Of a stretch of DNA of 64,000 nt, positions 9,149-20,302 are shown piece after piece. The position numbers were made by a program, and so were the translations under genes. This DNA is from Mycolicibacterium helvum. Lineage in GTDB: Bacteria; Actinomycetota; Actinomycetes; Mycobacteriales; Mycobacteriaceae. Location of the stretch: positions 3,286,001-3,350,000 of the forward strand of contig NZ_AP022596.1 of the NCBI RefSeq assembly GCF_010731895.1, in the 5' to 3' direction. Each line of letters starts with the position of its first letter. Position 1 is the first letter of the stretch. Below the pieces are notes generated by a model, which saw only the letters and a program-made list of their open reading frames with translations, made no database searches and was not told the origin of the DNA.

Positions 9149-11544
9149 GCGGCTTGGGTCTTTCCGCCGACGAAGTGGCCGCCCGGATCGCCGAGGGCAA
9201 GACCAACGACGTCCCCAGCCGTGCGTCGCGCAGCGTCGTCGAGATCGTGCGGGCCAACGTATTGACCCGGATCAACGCGATCCTGGGCGTGCTGCTGCTC
9301 ATCGTGCTGTCCACTGGGTCGCTGATCAACGGAATGTTCGGGCTGCTGATCATCGCCAACAGCGGTATCGGCATCATCCAGGAACTGCGGGCCAAGAAGA
9401 CGCTCGACAATCTGGCTATCGTCGGGCAGGTCAAGCCCACCGTGCGCCGGCAATCCGGGACAAACCCGTTGCCGCCCAACGAGGTAGTCCTCGACGACGT
9501 TATCGAGCTCGGGCCGGGCGATCAGATCATCGTCGACGGGGAGTTGCTTGAGGCCGCCAACCTGGAGGTCGACGAGTCGCTGCTTACCGGTGAAGCCGAC
9601 GCGATCGCCAAACATGTCGGCGACACGGTGATGTCGGGCAGCTTCGTCGTCGCCGGAACAGGGGCCTACCGCGCCACAAAGGTGGGCCGGGAAGCCTACG
9701 CCGCCAAACTGGCCGAGGAGGCCAGCAAGTTCACCCTGGTGAAATCCGAACTGCGCAGCGGGATCAACAAGATCCTGCAGTTCATCACCTACCTGCTGTG
9801 GCCTACTGGCTTGCTGGTCATTTACACCCAGCTGTTCACCACCACCGCCGGGTGGCGGGACTCGGTGCTGCGGATGGTCGGTGCGCTGGTTCCGATGGTT
9901 CCCGAAGGCCTGGTCTTGATGACGTCGATCGCCTTCGCGGTCGGCGTGGTCCGGTTGGGGCGCCGGCAGTGCCTGGTTCAGGAGCTGCCCGCCATCGAGG
10001 GCTTGGCCCGTGTCGACGTGGTCTGCGCGGACAAGACCGGCACGCTCACCGAAAACGGTATGCGGCTGGCCGACGTCACGGCGGTAGGCGAGGACGATAC
10101 CGCGCACCGAGCGGCTGATGTGCTGGCGTCCCTGGCCGCCGACGACCCCAAACCGAATGCCAGCATGCAGGCCATCGCCGAGGCCTATCCGGATGCGCCG
10201 GGCTGGACCGCCACGGCCGCAGCACCATTCAAGTCCGCGACCAAGTGGAGCGGGGTGTCTTACGGTGAGCACGGCAATTGGCTGATCGGCGCCCCGGACG
10301 TGCTGCTCGACCCGGAATCGGCCACGGCCGCCAAGGCCGAGGAAATCGGCGCGCGCGGTATGCGGGTGCTCCTGCTTTGTGCCAGCGATGTACCCGTCGA
10401 CAGCCCCGACGCGCCCGGTCAGGTCAGCCCGGTCGCGCTGGTGGTCCTTGAACAACGGGTCCGCCCCGACGCGCGGGAAACCTTGGAATACTTTGCCTCC
10501 CAAAATGTCTCGGTAAAGGTGATCTCCGGTGACAACGCGGTGTCCGTCGGTGCGGTGGCCGGCACGCTGGGCCTGCACGGGGAAACCATGGATGCCCGGC
10601 AGCTGCCGACGGACGCCGACGCGTTGGCCAATACGATGGCGACCTACACCACGTTCGGCCGGGTGCGGCCCGACCAGAAACGCGCCATGGTGCATGCGCT
10701 GCAGTCACGCGATCACACCGTCGCGATGACGGGTGACGGTGTCAACGACGTGCTGGCCCTCAAGGACGCCGACATCGGGGTGGCGATGGGGTCGGGCAGC
10801 CCGGCCTCGCGGGCAGTGGCCCAGATCGTCTTGCTGGACAACAAGTTCGCCACCCTGCCGTATGTGGTGGGCGAGGGTAGACGGGTCATCGGCAACATCG
10901 AGCGGGTGTCAAATCTGTTCCTCACCAAGACGGTCTATTCGGTGCTGCTTGCCCTGCTGGTCGGGCTTGCGGGCCTGTCCCACAAGCTTTTCGGTACTGC
11001 TCCACTGCTGTTTCCGTTCCAGCCGATCCACGTGACCATCGCGGCGTGGTTCACCATCGGCATCCCGGCGTTCATCCTGTCGCTGGCACCCAATAACGAG
11101 CGAGCCCGTACCGGGTTCGTGCGGCGGGTGATGACCTCTGCGCTGCCGTCCGGGCTGGTGATCGGCGTGACGACGTATACGTCGTACCTGATTGCCTATC
11201 ACGGCAACAGTTCGACCCCGGCCGAGCAGACGCAAGCCTCGACCGCGGCGTTGATCACCTTGCTGATGGGGGCGATCTGGGTGCTGGCCGTCGTCGCTCG
11301 TCCGTACCAGTGGTGGCGCGTGGCTCTGGTGGCCGCCTCGGGCCTGGCTTATGTGGTGATCTTCGCCATACCGTTTGCCTGGGAGACGTTCATGCTCGAC
11401 CCCACCAACGTGGAGGTCACCTCATCGGGGCTGGCTCTTGGCCTGCTTGCCGCCGGACTGGTCGAGGCACTGTGGTGGGTGCAGGGCCGGATGCTGGGCG
11501 AGCGGCGGACGTTGTGGCGGACCGAGCCCACGGTGCAAGATTGA
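9145..11544 (+). CDS. ctpE: P-type ATPase CtpE (Ca2+ uptake type)
   Basis: 799 residues, nearly the length of M. tuberculosis CtpE (Rv0908, 797). The phosphorylated aspartate lies in [10 protein letters not shown] near residue 296; the actuator loop LTGEADA and hinge [21 protein letters not shown] are present. About ten membrane segments frame the catalytic loops, and there is no N-terminal heavy-metal-binding domain. CtpE has been described in mycobacteria as a calcium transporter important for cell-surface integrity. The four-base overlap with the preceding lipoprotein gene indicates translational coupling. Confidence 0.94.
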   Translation: MSGLGLSADEVAARIAEGKTNDVPSRASRSVVEIVRANVLTRINAILGVLLLIVLSTGSLINGMFGLLIIANSGIGIIQELRAKKTLDNLAIVGQVKPTVRRQSGTNPLPPNEVVLDDVIELGPGDQIIVDGELLEAANLEVDESLLTGEADAIAKHVGDTVMSGSFVVAGTGAYRATKVGREAYAAKLAEEASKFTLVKSELRSGINKILQFITYLLWPTGLLVIYTQLFTTTAGWRDSVLRMVGALVPMVPEGLVLMTSIAFAVGVVRLGRRQCLVQELPAIEGLARVDVVCADKTGTLTENGMRLADVTAVGEDDTAHRAADVLASLAADDPKPNASMQAIAEAYPDAPGWTATAAAPFKSATKWSGVSYGEHGNWLIGAPDVLLDPESATAAKAEEIGARGMRVLLLCASDVPVDSPDAPGQVSPVALVVLEQRVRPDARETLEYFASQNVSVKVISGDNAVSVGAVAGTLGLHGETMDARQLPTDADALANTMATYTTFGRVRPDQKRAMVHALQSRDHTVAMTGDGVNDVLALKDADIGVAMGSGSPASRAVAQIVLLDNKFATLPYVVGEGRRVIGNIERVSNLFLTKTVYSVLLALLVGLAGLSHKLFGTAPLLFPFQPIHVTIAAWFTIGIPAFILSLAPNNERARTGFVRRVMTSALPSGLVIGVTTYTSYLIAYHGNSSTPAEQTQASTAALITLLMGAIWVLAVVARPYQWWRVALVAASGLAYVVIFAIPFAWETFMLDPTNVEVTSSGLALGLLAAGLVEALWWVQGRMLGERRTLWRTEPTVQD

Positions 11545-11547
11545 CCG

Positions 11548-11754
11548 ATGGGATTCCTCGATAAAGCCCTCGACAAGACCAAAGAAGTCCTGAGCGAGAA
11601 TGCCGACAAGGTGGGGCAGGCCATCGACAAGGCCGGTGACATCATCGACGAGAAGACACAGGGCAAGTACGCCAGCACCGTGGACAAGGTGCAGGACGCC
11701 GCGAAGAACATCGTCGAGAAGAACCGCACCGAAAAGGGCGACGAACAAGTCTGA
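11548..11754 (+). CDS. Small helical protein, Rv0909-like (proposed antitoxin)
   Basis: 68 residues, highly charged and predicted wholly helical (LDKTKEVLSENADKVGQAIDKAGDIIDEKT), without a membrane segment. It matches the family of M. tuberculosis Rv0909, annotated as the antitoxin of the Rv0909/Rv0910 pair, and lies in the same place, three bases after ctpE and three bases before the Rv0910-like gene. No DNA-binding motif is evident, so any antitoxin action would be by protein contact. The toxin-antitoxin assignment comes from the family and is not proven by this sequence. Confidence 0.85.
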   Translation: MGFLDKALDKTKEVLSENADKVGQAIDKAGDIIDEKTQGKYASTVDKVQDAAKNIVEKNRTEKGDEQV

Positions 11755-11757
11755 CCT

Positions 11758-12204
11758 ATGGCGAAACTCTCAGTATCTGTCGACGTTCCACTCCCACCCG
11801 AGCAAGCCTGGCAGCACGCCTCGGACCTGTCGCGCTATAAGGATTGGCTGACCATCCACCGGGTCTGGCGCTCCACACTGCCCGACACTCTGGACAAGGG
11901 CACGGTTGTGGAGTCCATCGTCGAGGTCAAGGGCATGCCCAACCGGGTGAAGTGGACGATCGTCCATTTCAAGGCGCCGGAGGCGATGACACTCAATGGT
12001 GTCGGCGTCGGCGGGGTCAAGGTCAAGCTGATCGGCAAGGTCCGGGCGAGCGCCTCGGACGCGAACGCCTCGGTGGTGACTATGGACGTCCATCTGGGTG
12101 GTCCGGCGCTGTTCGGGCCCATCGGCATGATCGTGGCCGGGGCGCTGCGTGGCGACATCAAGGAGTCGCTGAACCGGTTCGTGACGGTCTTCGCTCCGTC
12201 CTAG
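11758..12204 (+). CDS. SRPBCC (START-like) domain protein, Rv0910-like
   Basis: 148 residues with the polyketide cyclase/SRPBCC helix-grip fold: an N-terminal SVDVPLPPEQAW segment, the long curved sheet, and a C-terminal helix (GDIKESLNRFVTVFAP). The fold binds hydrophobic ligands. M. tuberculosis Rv0910 is annotated as the toxin partner of Rv0909. Here too the two genes are adjacent with a three-base gap at the end of the ctpE operon. Ligand and toxicity are unknown from sequence. Confidence 0.85.
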   Translation: MAKLSVSVDVPLPPEQAWQHASDLSRYKDWLTIHRVWRSTLPDTLDKGTVVESIVEVKGMPNRVKWTIVHFKAPEAMTLNGVGVGGVKVKLIGKVRASASDANASVVTMDVHLGGPALFGPIGMIVAGALRGDIKESLNRFVTVFAPS

Positions 12205-12218
12205 CGCGCGCCCCCGCG

Positions 12219-12602
12219 CTAGGTTCTGATGACCCGATGCGGGGTCGGATAGGGGTGCACGCGGGCTGCGCCGTGTCGGCTGGGCCCCAGGCCAGGCATT
12301 GGGTGCCGGACCTGCTCGCTTCGCGCGTGCTCGGCAGCGAGGAACCGCCGCTCCAGTCCCGCGATCAGATCCTGCACCGAACGGCGCTCGCGCTCCGCGG
12401 CGCGGATCATCCCGCGAATCCGCCGGGCCTGGGTTTGCTCACCGCGCCGCTGATAGCGCTCAAGGGCGCAGCCGTAAGTGGCCAGGTCAGCGTCGAGCTG
12501 CTCACACTGGGCCAGCAGCATCGCCCGGAGGTGTTCGGCCTGAAGGCGATTCGCAGACTCGGGCGTCTGGTTGCCCGTGTCCACGTTGCTCGGTGAGGTC
12601 AC
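12219..12602 (-). CDS. Conserved hypothetical, coiled-coil protein
   Basis: 127 residues with GTG start. Residues ~15-90 are strongly helical and charged (LQAEHLRAMLLAQCEQLDA, RRIRGMIRAAERERRSVQD), looking like a two-helix coiled coil; the tail is rich in Pro and His. No signal peptide or membrane segment. I do not recognise a family. It is convergent with the Rv0910-like gene (15 bases apart). Codon use is typical of its neighbours, which supports a real gene. Confidence 0.6.
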   Translation of the reverse strand: MTSPSNVDTGNQTPESANRLQAEHLRAMLLAQCEQLDADLATYGCALERYQRRGEQTQARRIRGMIRAAERERRSVQDLIAGLERRFLAAEHARSEQVRHPMPGLGPSRHGAARVHPYPTPHRVIRT

Positions 12603-12743
12603 GGGCGGAACTGTAGCCGACCCGGTCGTCCTACGCGCATCGAGTGGAACTTCGCTTGCCCCACCGCTTTTTGTTCACCGAGCCGACACCTGATCGACAC
12701 TCGCCGTCGTGACGGTAGTTGCGCGAAACGCGTATTCCATCCG

Positions 12744-15167
<2,424 letters not shown>

Positions 15168-15199
15168 ACCGCAGTACAGCCCGGAAGCATCCCGGGTCG

Positions 15200-15219
15200 G
15201 TAGGGACTTTGGTCCCGAA
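15200..15219. promoter_or_regulatory. DevR (Dos) box upstream of the devR-like gene
   Basis: The core GGGACTTTGGTCCCGAA is an almost perfect match to the 20-base DevR palindrome consensus (TTSGGGACTWWAGTCCCSAA); about 17 of 20 positions agree. It lies 32 bases upstream of the GTG start, consistent with positive autoregulation of the pair. Confidence 0.8.
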
Positions 15220-15394
15220 ATCGGCAGACCAACGCCGTGCGGGAGGGGCCGAGAGCTGCCTGGCGCAGGGACTCGGCTGGGTGCATCGTTGTTCTTGCGC
15301 GTCGGACATTGCACCCTACGGCGCGCGACTTGGGCCGGCGGGCAGGCATCCTTCTTCGTCCCGCCGGCCCAACCTTCGGTTCTAGACTGCGTCG

Positions 15395-16282
15395 ATGACC
15401 GCCAGGTACTCACCCGCCATCGACGTCACCGCGGTCGACGCGATCGACTTCCACACCCACGTCGAGATCGACGGCGCCGGCCACTGCGCCTACGACGACG
15501 AGCTGGCCGAAGCCACCGGACGCTACTTCAAACTCGGCCCCGACTACTTCGCGCGCGTCGACGATCTCGCCGAGCACTATCGGCAGCACAACACCGCGGC
15601 GGTGGTGTTCACCATCGACGCCCACACCGTGTCGGGCCATCAGCCCAATTCGGTGGAGGAGCTGATCGAGGGGACGATCCGCAATAACGACGTCCTGATC
15701 CCGTTCGGCTCAGTCGACCCGTGGAGCACCGACGCGGTCGCGCGGGTGGCGGAGTTATCCGGTGACTACGGCGTGCGTGGATTCAAGTTCCATCCCAGCC
15801 TGCAGGGCTTCGAACCCAACGACCGCCGGTTCTACCCCATCTACGAGGCGATCGGCGCCGCCGGGGTGCCCGCACTGTTCCACACTGGCCAGACCGGGCT
15901 GGGGTCGGCGCTGCCCGGCGGGCACGGGATCAAGCTGCGCTACTCCGACCCGATGCTGCTCGACGACGTTGCCGCCGACTTCCCTGACCTCACCGTCGTG
16001 ATGGCTCACCCGGCGGTGCCGTGGGTCGACGCCCAGATCGCCATCGCCTCGCACAAGGCCAACGTGTTCGTCGACCTGTCCGGGTGGTCACCGAAGTACT
16101 TTCCGCCCCAGCTTGTTTCAGCGATCGGACGGCAACTGCGCACCAAGGCACTGTTCGGGACGGATCATCCCTATATCGCACTCGATCGCTGGCGGCGCGA
16201 TTTCGACACCCTCGGCGTCGATCCCGCGGTGGTGCCGCTGATCCTCAAGGAGAATGCGCTGCGGGTGCTCGGACTGGCCTAG
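15395..16282 (+). CDS. Amidohydrolase-family protein (ACMSD-like)
   Basis: 295 residues of the amidohydrolase_2 family (TIM barrel). Metal ligands appear in order: DFHTHVE near residue 20, KFHP near 131, FHTG near 163, AHP near 205 and FGTDHPY near 255. Relatives include aminocarboxymuconate-semialdehyde decarboxylase and gamma-resorcylate decarboxylase, as well as hydrolases, so the reaction is open. It is divergent from the devR-like gene; 227 bases separate them, holding the DevR box and otherwise nothing I can name. Its stop overlaps the convergent membrane protein gene by four bases. Confidence 0.85.
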   Translation: MTARYSPAIDVTAVDAIDFHTHVEIDGAGHCAYDDELAEATGRYFKLGPDYFARVDDLAEHYRQHNTAAVVFTIDAHTVSGHQPNSVEELIEGTIRNNDVLIPFGSVDPWSTDAVARVAELSGDYGVRGFKFHPSLQGFEPNDRRFYPIYEAIGAAGVPALFHTGQTGLGSALPGGHGIKLRYSDPMLLDDVAADFPDLTVVMAHPAVPWVDAQIAIASHKANVFVDLSGWSPKYFPPQLVSAIGRQLRTKALFGTDHPYIALDRWRRDFDTLGVDPAVVPLILKENALRVLGLA

Positions 16283-17166
16283 GCGGTCTGGGATTCGACG
16301 ACCATCTCCGACGGTGCGTTGCGTTCCCACAACACCGCGCCGACGCAGGCGGTCAGCACCCATCCGGCGCCGACGGCGCCGCACCAGATCAGCAGTGCCA
16401 TCGCCACACCGATCGGGCCGAAACCATCCCAATCGTGGAGCAGCGACGGGAAGAGCACCCGGGAGCCGAGCGGGATGACGAGGCCATCGATCACCACACC
16501 CGCCAGCCCGGCCAGCGCGAGTGAGCGCAGGCCCCGGCCGCCGTCGCGGACCAGCAGCGCCGGGGTCAGCGACCAGAACAGCCACACCGGCAGAAGACCG
16601 ATGACGAACAGCAGTCCCCGGCTGAGGCCGTGGTGGTGGTGGCCGAACATGATCCGCTCCCGCACCGCCATGGTGACCAGGTACAACGCAAACCACGCGG
16701 TGCCCCGCAGCAGCCGGGTCAACAGCCCGTACTGCTCGCGACGCCAGGCCTTCGCGAAGATGGACGCGACCGAGGCTGCCATCGGGATGCCCCAGACGAG
16801 GAAACTCGCCACCCCGATCAGCGTCCAGTCCGCTCGCAGCCCCGCGGAATTGCCGAAGGCTTCCCGTAACCGGTCGCTGAGCGGATGTTCCAGGGCGAAC
16901 TGGCGGGTGAAGATGGTGCCGGGGCTGGCATTGTCGGCGAAGCCCTGCATGTAGCTGAAGCCGATGATCATCAGCGGAATGACGGTGGTGAACAGCTGGG
17001 TGGAGACCACCGCGCTCTGGGTGCCGCCATCGATCTCGTTGTAGCGGGCGAGCAGTGCCGTCAGCGGTTTGAGCCGGCGTGACTCCTGCAGTCGCCGTGC
17101 GCGCTCCTCGAGGCGTCGGCGGATGTCGTCCCGCCTGGTGCCCGCCGGCTCACCCGACTGCGTCAT
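16279..17166 (-). CDS. YihY/BrkB-like integral membrane protein
   Basis: 295 residues. A basic, helical N-terminus (RRRLEERARRLQESRRLK) is followed by about six membrane segments, for example FTTVIPLMIIGFSYM, LIGVASFLVWGIPMAA and LLFVIGLLPVWLFW, in the pattern of the YihY/virulence factor BrkB family. A His cluster (FGHHHHGLS) lies in a loop. Function is unknown in this family; the old ribonuclease BN name is not supported. It lies 19 bases downstream of the K+ channel gene on the same strand. Confidence 0.82.
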   Translation of the reverse strand: MTQSGEPAGTRRDDIRRRLEERARRLQESRRLKPLTALLARYNEIDGGTQSAVVSTQLFTTVIPLMIIGFSYMQGFADNASPGTIFTRQFALEHPLSDRLREAFGNSAGLRADWTLIGVASFLVWGIPMAASVASIFAKAWRREQYGLLTRLLRGTAWFALYLVTMAVRERIMFGHHHHGLSRGLLFVIGLLPVWLFWSLTPALLVRDGGRGLRSLALAGLAGVVIDGLVIPLGSRVLFPSLLHDWDGFGPIGVAMALLIWCGAVGAGWVLTACVGAVLWERNAPSEMVVESQTA

Positions 17167-17185
17167 GAGCAGAAAGGGTAGGCGA

Positions 17186-18904
17186 TCAACCTGTCTTCGT
17201 CGGTGAGCTCACTTCACCCGGCTGCGATGTCGACTGGCCTTTGCGCAGGGTCGCGATCAGTTCGCGGTAGGGGCCGACGAGGTAGGCGGTATCACCGGCG
17301 ATCAACTGGGTGTCGCGGCGCGGATGTAGCCGCAGCGGGGCGGCGTCCCTGGCGATCGCGATGACCCGGGTTTGGGTGGACAGCTCGAACATCCTGATCC
17401 CGTCGAGCTCACTGTCCGGCTGCACCTGCACCGCTCCGACCATGAACGAGCGCTGGCCGACCGAGAAGGTGCCCTGGACGTCGAGGCCCATCGCCGCGCC
17501 GATGAACCACGGGGTGGCCAGGTCGACGGTCGAGCGGACGTATTCGAACTTGAACCGCTTACCCACCGCCGCGCCCAATGCCCGGTCGTAGATCCGCAGG
17601 ACGACGGGGACAGCGGGGCGCTGTATCTCGGGAAGCGTTCGGGGACCGAATATCTCGCGCACCACGATGCCCGTTTCGATGTTGACCATGTCGTCTGCGG
17701 TGAGCACCGCGACGGCGCGAGCCTCGCCGATGCGGGCCGCCTGCAGGGTCTGGCGCAGTGTGGCGTCGCCGAAGATGACCGGCACACCCAGTTCGGCCGC
17801 CGCCGACAGATAGCGGTTGTCCTCGTTGCGTTCGATCACCGCGACGTCGTGCCCGGCCGCCTTGAGCACGGCGGCCACTCCGATCCCGAAGGACCCGAGG
17901 CCCACCACCACGACGTGCCGCTGCAGATGGCGCACCTTCTGCTTGCTGGCGGCCTGCGAGATCCGGTGCGAGAGCAACACATCGGCGACGAACGCCACCA
18001 CGATGGCGGTGGTGGCGACCCCGGCGAACATCATCACCACCCCCCATAGTCGCAGCCAGGTGGGCTGCTGGAGGAAGTTGAAGTCGCCATAGCCCACCGT
18101 GGCGATGGTCTCGGCCGAGAAATACAACGCGTCCACCCAGCTCATTCCGGGCTTTGCGTAGGCGAGCCGCAGCATGATCGTCGAACCGACCAGCAGCGTG
18201 GCCGCCACCGCCAGCGCGCGGTAGAACATCGGATTCAGGTCGTCGGCGAATGCACGCACCCCGTCGGCGATACGGACGGACAGCGGACGCGGCCGCGGAG
18301 TCGCGCGTATCGGCTTGGCGATCTTGATGCCCTGCTCGGTCAGCTCGTCAGCGGTGCCGATCATCGTCGTCCAGTCGCCGGGGCACACCCGCACGTCGCG
18401 CCCGGGACAGGCGATCAACTCGCCGGGGTTCTCCGCGGATTCGCCGCGGATGATGGCGACCGGAGCGAGATCGCCGTAGATCTCGCGCAGGGTGCCGGCC
18501 CTGGTCGCGGTGGCACCGGAAACCACGAAGTCGACACCGGCCGCCGAAATGGTGTGGGTGGTGCGCTTCAGCAGGGCTTCCACCACCGACGGTGCGGCAA
18601 TATCGGCGACGTCGAGGATGGCCCCTGGCCCGTTGCCGTCGGCCATCGCCTCCCGCAGCACCGCATTGGACAGCCGGGCCACCACCCGCACGTTCGGGTT
18701 GGCTTGCCTGGCCAGCAGTGCGACCTCCAGATTCAGTGCGTCGTCATCGTCGGCGCAGATCACGGCGTCGGCAGTGGCGATCCCTGCCCCCTCGAGATCC
18801 TCGGGTGCCTGCGAGAGCGCCACCGTGACGCCGGCGCTGTTCAGCTCGTCGATGATCCGTAGACCGAGCGCGTCGTCGCCGCAGACGATGGTGTGGCCGT
18901 GCAT
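17186..18904 (-). CDS. Potassium channel with RCK domains on both sides of the pore
   Basis: 572 residues. Residues ~1-205 are a complete RCK/TrkA-N plus TrkA-C unit that starts at residue 1 (HTIVCGDDALGLRIIDEL). Then two membrane helices (MFYRALAVAATLLVGSTIML; LRLWGVVMMFAGVATTAIVVAFVADVLL) frame a pore helix with the K+ selectivity filter TVGYGD. A second RCK unit follows (RHVVVVGLGSFGIGVAAVL). The usual MthK/Kch layout has only the C-terminal RCK, so this is a double-RCK channel. The dinucleotide loop GxGxxG is intact in the second unit (GLGSFG) and degenerate in the first (GDDALG), suggesting different ligands. Confidence 0.88.
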   Translation of the reverse strand: MHGHTIVCGDDALGLRIIDELNSAGVTVALSQAPEDLEGAGIATADAVICADDDDALNLEVALLARQANPNVRVVARLSNAVLREAMADGNGPGAILDVADIAAPSVVEALLKRTTHTISAAGVDFVVSGATATRAGTLREIYGDLAPVAIIRGESAENPGELIACPGRDVRVCPGDWTTMIGTADELTEQGIKIAKPIRATPRPRPLSVRIADGVRAFADDLNPMFYRALAVAATLLVGSTIMLRLAYAKPGMSWVDALYFSAETIATVGYGDFNFLQQPTWLRLWGVVMMFAGVATTAIVVAFVADVLLSHRISQAASKQKVRHLQRHVVVVGLGSFGIGVAAVLKAAGHDVAVIERNEDNRYLSAAAELGVPVIFGDATLRQTLQAARIGEARAVAVLTADDMVNIETGIVVREIFGPRTLPEIQRPAVPVVLRIYDRALGAAVGKRFKFEYVRSTVDLATPWFIGAAMGLDVQGTFSVGQRSFMVGAVQVQPDSELDGIRMFELSTQTRVIAIARDAAPLRLHPRRDTQLIAGDTAYLVGPYRELIATLRKGQSTSQPGEVSSPTKTG

Positions 18905-18953
18905 GGGGAAACGCTACTTCGGAAACTGCGGCCGTGACGGGTGAGAATGGCCT

Positions 18954-19682
18954 ATGCCCACAGCTCCCTACATCAAGGCCTGTATCAACGGCGCCCGCAC
19001 TCCTGAGGCGCACCCGGGGCTGCCGGTGTCGCCGCAGCAGCTGGCCGACGCCGCCGTTGCCGTGCACGGTGCCGGGGCCAAGGCCGTGCACCTGCACCCC
19101 AAGACCGCCGACGGGGTGGATTCACTGGCCCCCGACACCGTCGCCGCGGCGGTCACCGCCGTCCGGCACGCGCTGCCCGGCCTGCCGCTGGGCGTGACGA
19201 CGGGGTTCTGGGCCCTGCCCGATCCGCAGCAGCGGTTGCGCGCCGTCGAGTCGTGGACCGTGTTGCCCGATTTCGCCTCGGTCAACTGGCATGAGCCGGG
19301 CTCGGTGGAACTGGCGCAGCTGCTGCTGGACCGTGGCATCGGGGTGGAGATCGGCATCTTTCATGCGCAGGCCGCCGACTCGTGGGCGCGCTCCGAACTG
19401 GCGCCGCACTGCCTGCGGGTGATGATCGAGCTGGGGCCCGAGGGGGACACCGAAACCGCCGACGATCTGCTGGCGCGGATCCGGGGTGCGGGCTCGCCCG
19501 CACCGATCCTGCTGCACGGCCTCGACGACAGCTGCTGGCCGCTGCTGGCGCACGCGGGGGTGCGCGGGCTGCAGACCCGAATAGGGCTGGAGGACACCCT
19601 GGTGCTGCCGGACGGGTCGACGGCGCCGGGCAACGCCGAACTGGTGGCGGCCGCGACCGACGTGCTGCGGGAAGTCAGTTAG
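18954..19682 (+). CDS. BKACE/DUF849 beta-keto acid cleavage protein
   Basis: 242 residues, TIM barrel of the beta-keto acid cleavage family, whose founding member cleaves 3-keto-5-aminohexanoate with acetyl-CoA. Visible elements: YIKACINGARTP at the N-terminus, the metal-binding HLHPK, VNWHEPGS, VEIGIFHAQAA and GLQTRIGLEDT. At 242 residues it is shorter than the usual ~270-300, lacking part of the common N-terminal region. The substrate differs widely inside this family and is not predictable here. It overlaps the convergent cupin gene by four bases. Confidence 0.82.
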   Translation: MPTAPYIKACINGARTPEAHPGLPVSPQQLADAAVAVHGAGAKAVHLHPKTADGVDSLAPDTVAAAVTAVRHALPGLPLGVTTGFWALPDPQQRLRAVESWTVLPDFASVNWHEPGSVELAQLLLDRGIGVEIGIFHAQAADSWARSELAPHCLRVMIELGPEGDTETADDLLARIRGAGSPAPILLHGLDDSCWPLLAHAGVRGLQTRIGLEDTLVLPDGSTAPGNAELVAAATDVLREVS

Positions 19683-20131
19683 TCGTCATCGGTTGCCAGC
19701 GCGAAGTCCGCGAAGTCGAACCCGGGCACCACGACACAGCTGACCAGGGTCGGCTCCTCATCGCGGGGGCGGGCCCGCTGCCAGTGACCGGGCGGCACCA
19801 GCACCTGTGGCCGTTCGCCGGCGACGATATCGGGGCCGAGCAGAACCGTTGTGGCGCTGGCCCTTTCCTGCCCGATCTCGAGTAGCAACGGGCTACCGCG
19901 GTGATACAGCCACAACTCGGCGCTGCGTACGGTGTGCCAGGCGGACTGCTGGCCGGGCAGTAGAACGAAGTAGATAGCGGTGCCTGCGTTGCGCGATCCG
20001 TTGTAGTCCGGCGGCAGCGCCGACTCGCCGACGACGAGCTCACTGCGCCAGGTCTCGCGGAAATAGCCACCTTCGGGGTGGGGCCCCAGTTCGAGCTTCT
20101 GTACCCAGTCGGGTAGATCCGTCATGCGCAT
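19679..20131 (-). CDS. Cupin_5 (DUF985) protein
   Basis: 150 residues of the DUF985 cupin family: a short N-terminus with ELGPHPEGGYFRETWRS, the strand AIYFVLLPGQQSAWHTV with likely ligand His, LWLYHRGSPLLLEI, and the closing VPPGHWQRAR ... VSCVVVPGFDFADFAL. The family is structurally a sugar-epimerase-like cupin without an agreed function. A second ATG two codons in (20125) is equally possible as start. Confidence 0.8.
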   Translation of the reverse strand: MRMTDLPDWVQKLELGPHPEGGYFRETWRSELVVGESALPPDYNGSRNAGTAIYFVLLPGQQSAWHTVRSAELWLYHRGSPLLLEIGQERASATTVLLGPDIVAGERPQVLVPPGHWQRARPRDEEPTLVSCVVVPGFDFADFALATDDD

Positions 20132-20224
20132 CAGCGTAGAGATAATTCGGTTGCCGGCGTTCGCGTTGCCGTATTAGCGTGGCGGTCGTTCACTGCGAAT
20201 GCCCCGGAAAGGTTGGTCCCTGTC

Positions 20225-20302
20225 GTGGATTACAGCGTCGTTCATCTGACCGCTGACGACCACTTCGGAGACCCATGCCTACCGATTCTGCAATCACCCT
20301 GA
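20225..20302 (+). CDS. Possible 25-residue leader peptide ahead of the ABC-F gene
   Basis: GTG at 20225 opens a 25-codon frame (begins VDYSVVHLTADDHF) that overlaps the ABC-F start at 20275 and stops at 20302. A GGAAAGG lies 10-12 bases before it. Translated leaders that stall ribosomes are known to control ABC-F resistance genes, and WhiB7-regulated mycobacterial genes often have them, but the peptide has no recognisable stalling motif. Offered as a possibility only. Confidence 0.25.
   Translation: MDYSVVHLTADDHFGDPCLPILQSP

Noticed and set aside
9112..10695. 527-codon minus-strand frame inside ctpE
   Set aside because: Antisense shadow of ctpE; no domain pattern and low-complexity composition.
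15168..15413. N-terminal extension of the devR-like gene
   Set aside because: Adds 82 residues without receiver homology and would cover the DevR box and overlap the divergent amidohydrolase start.
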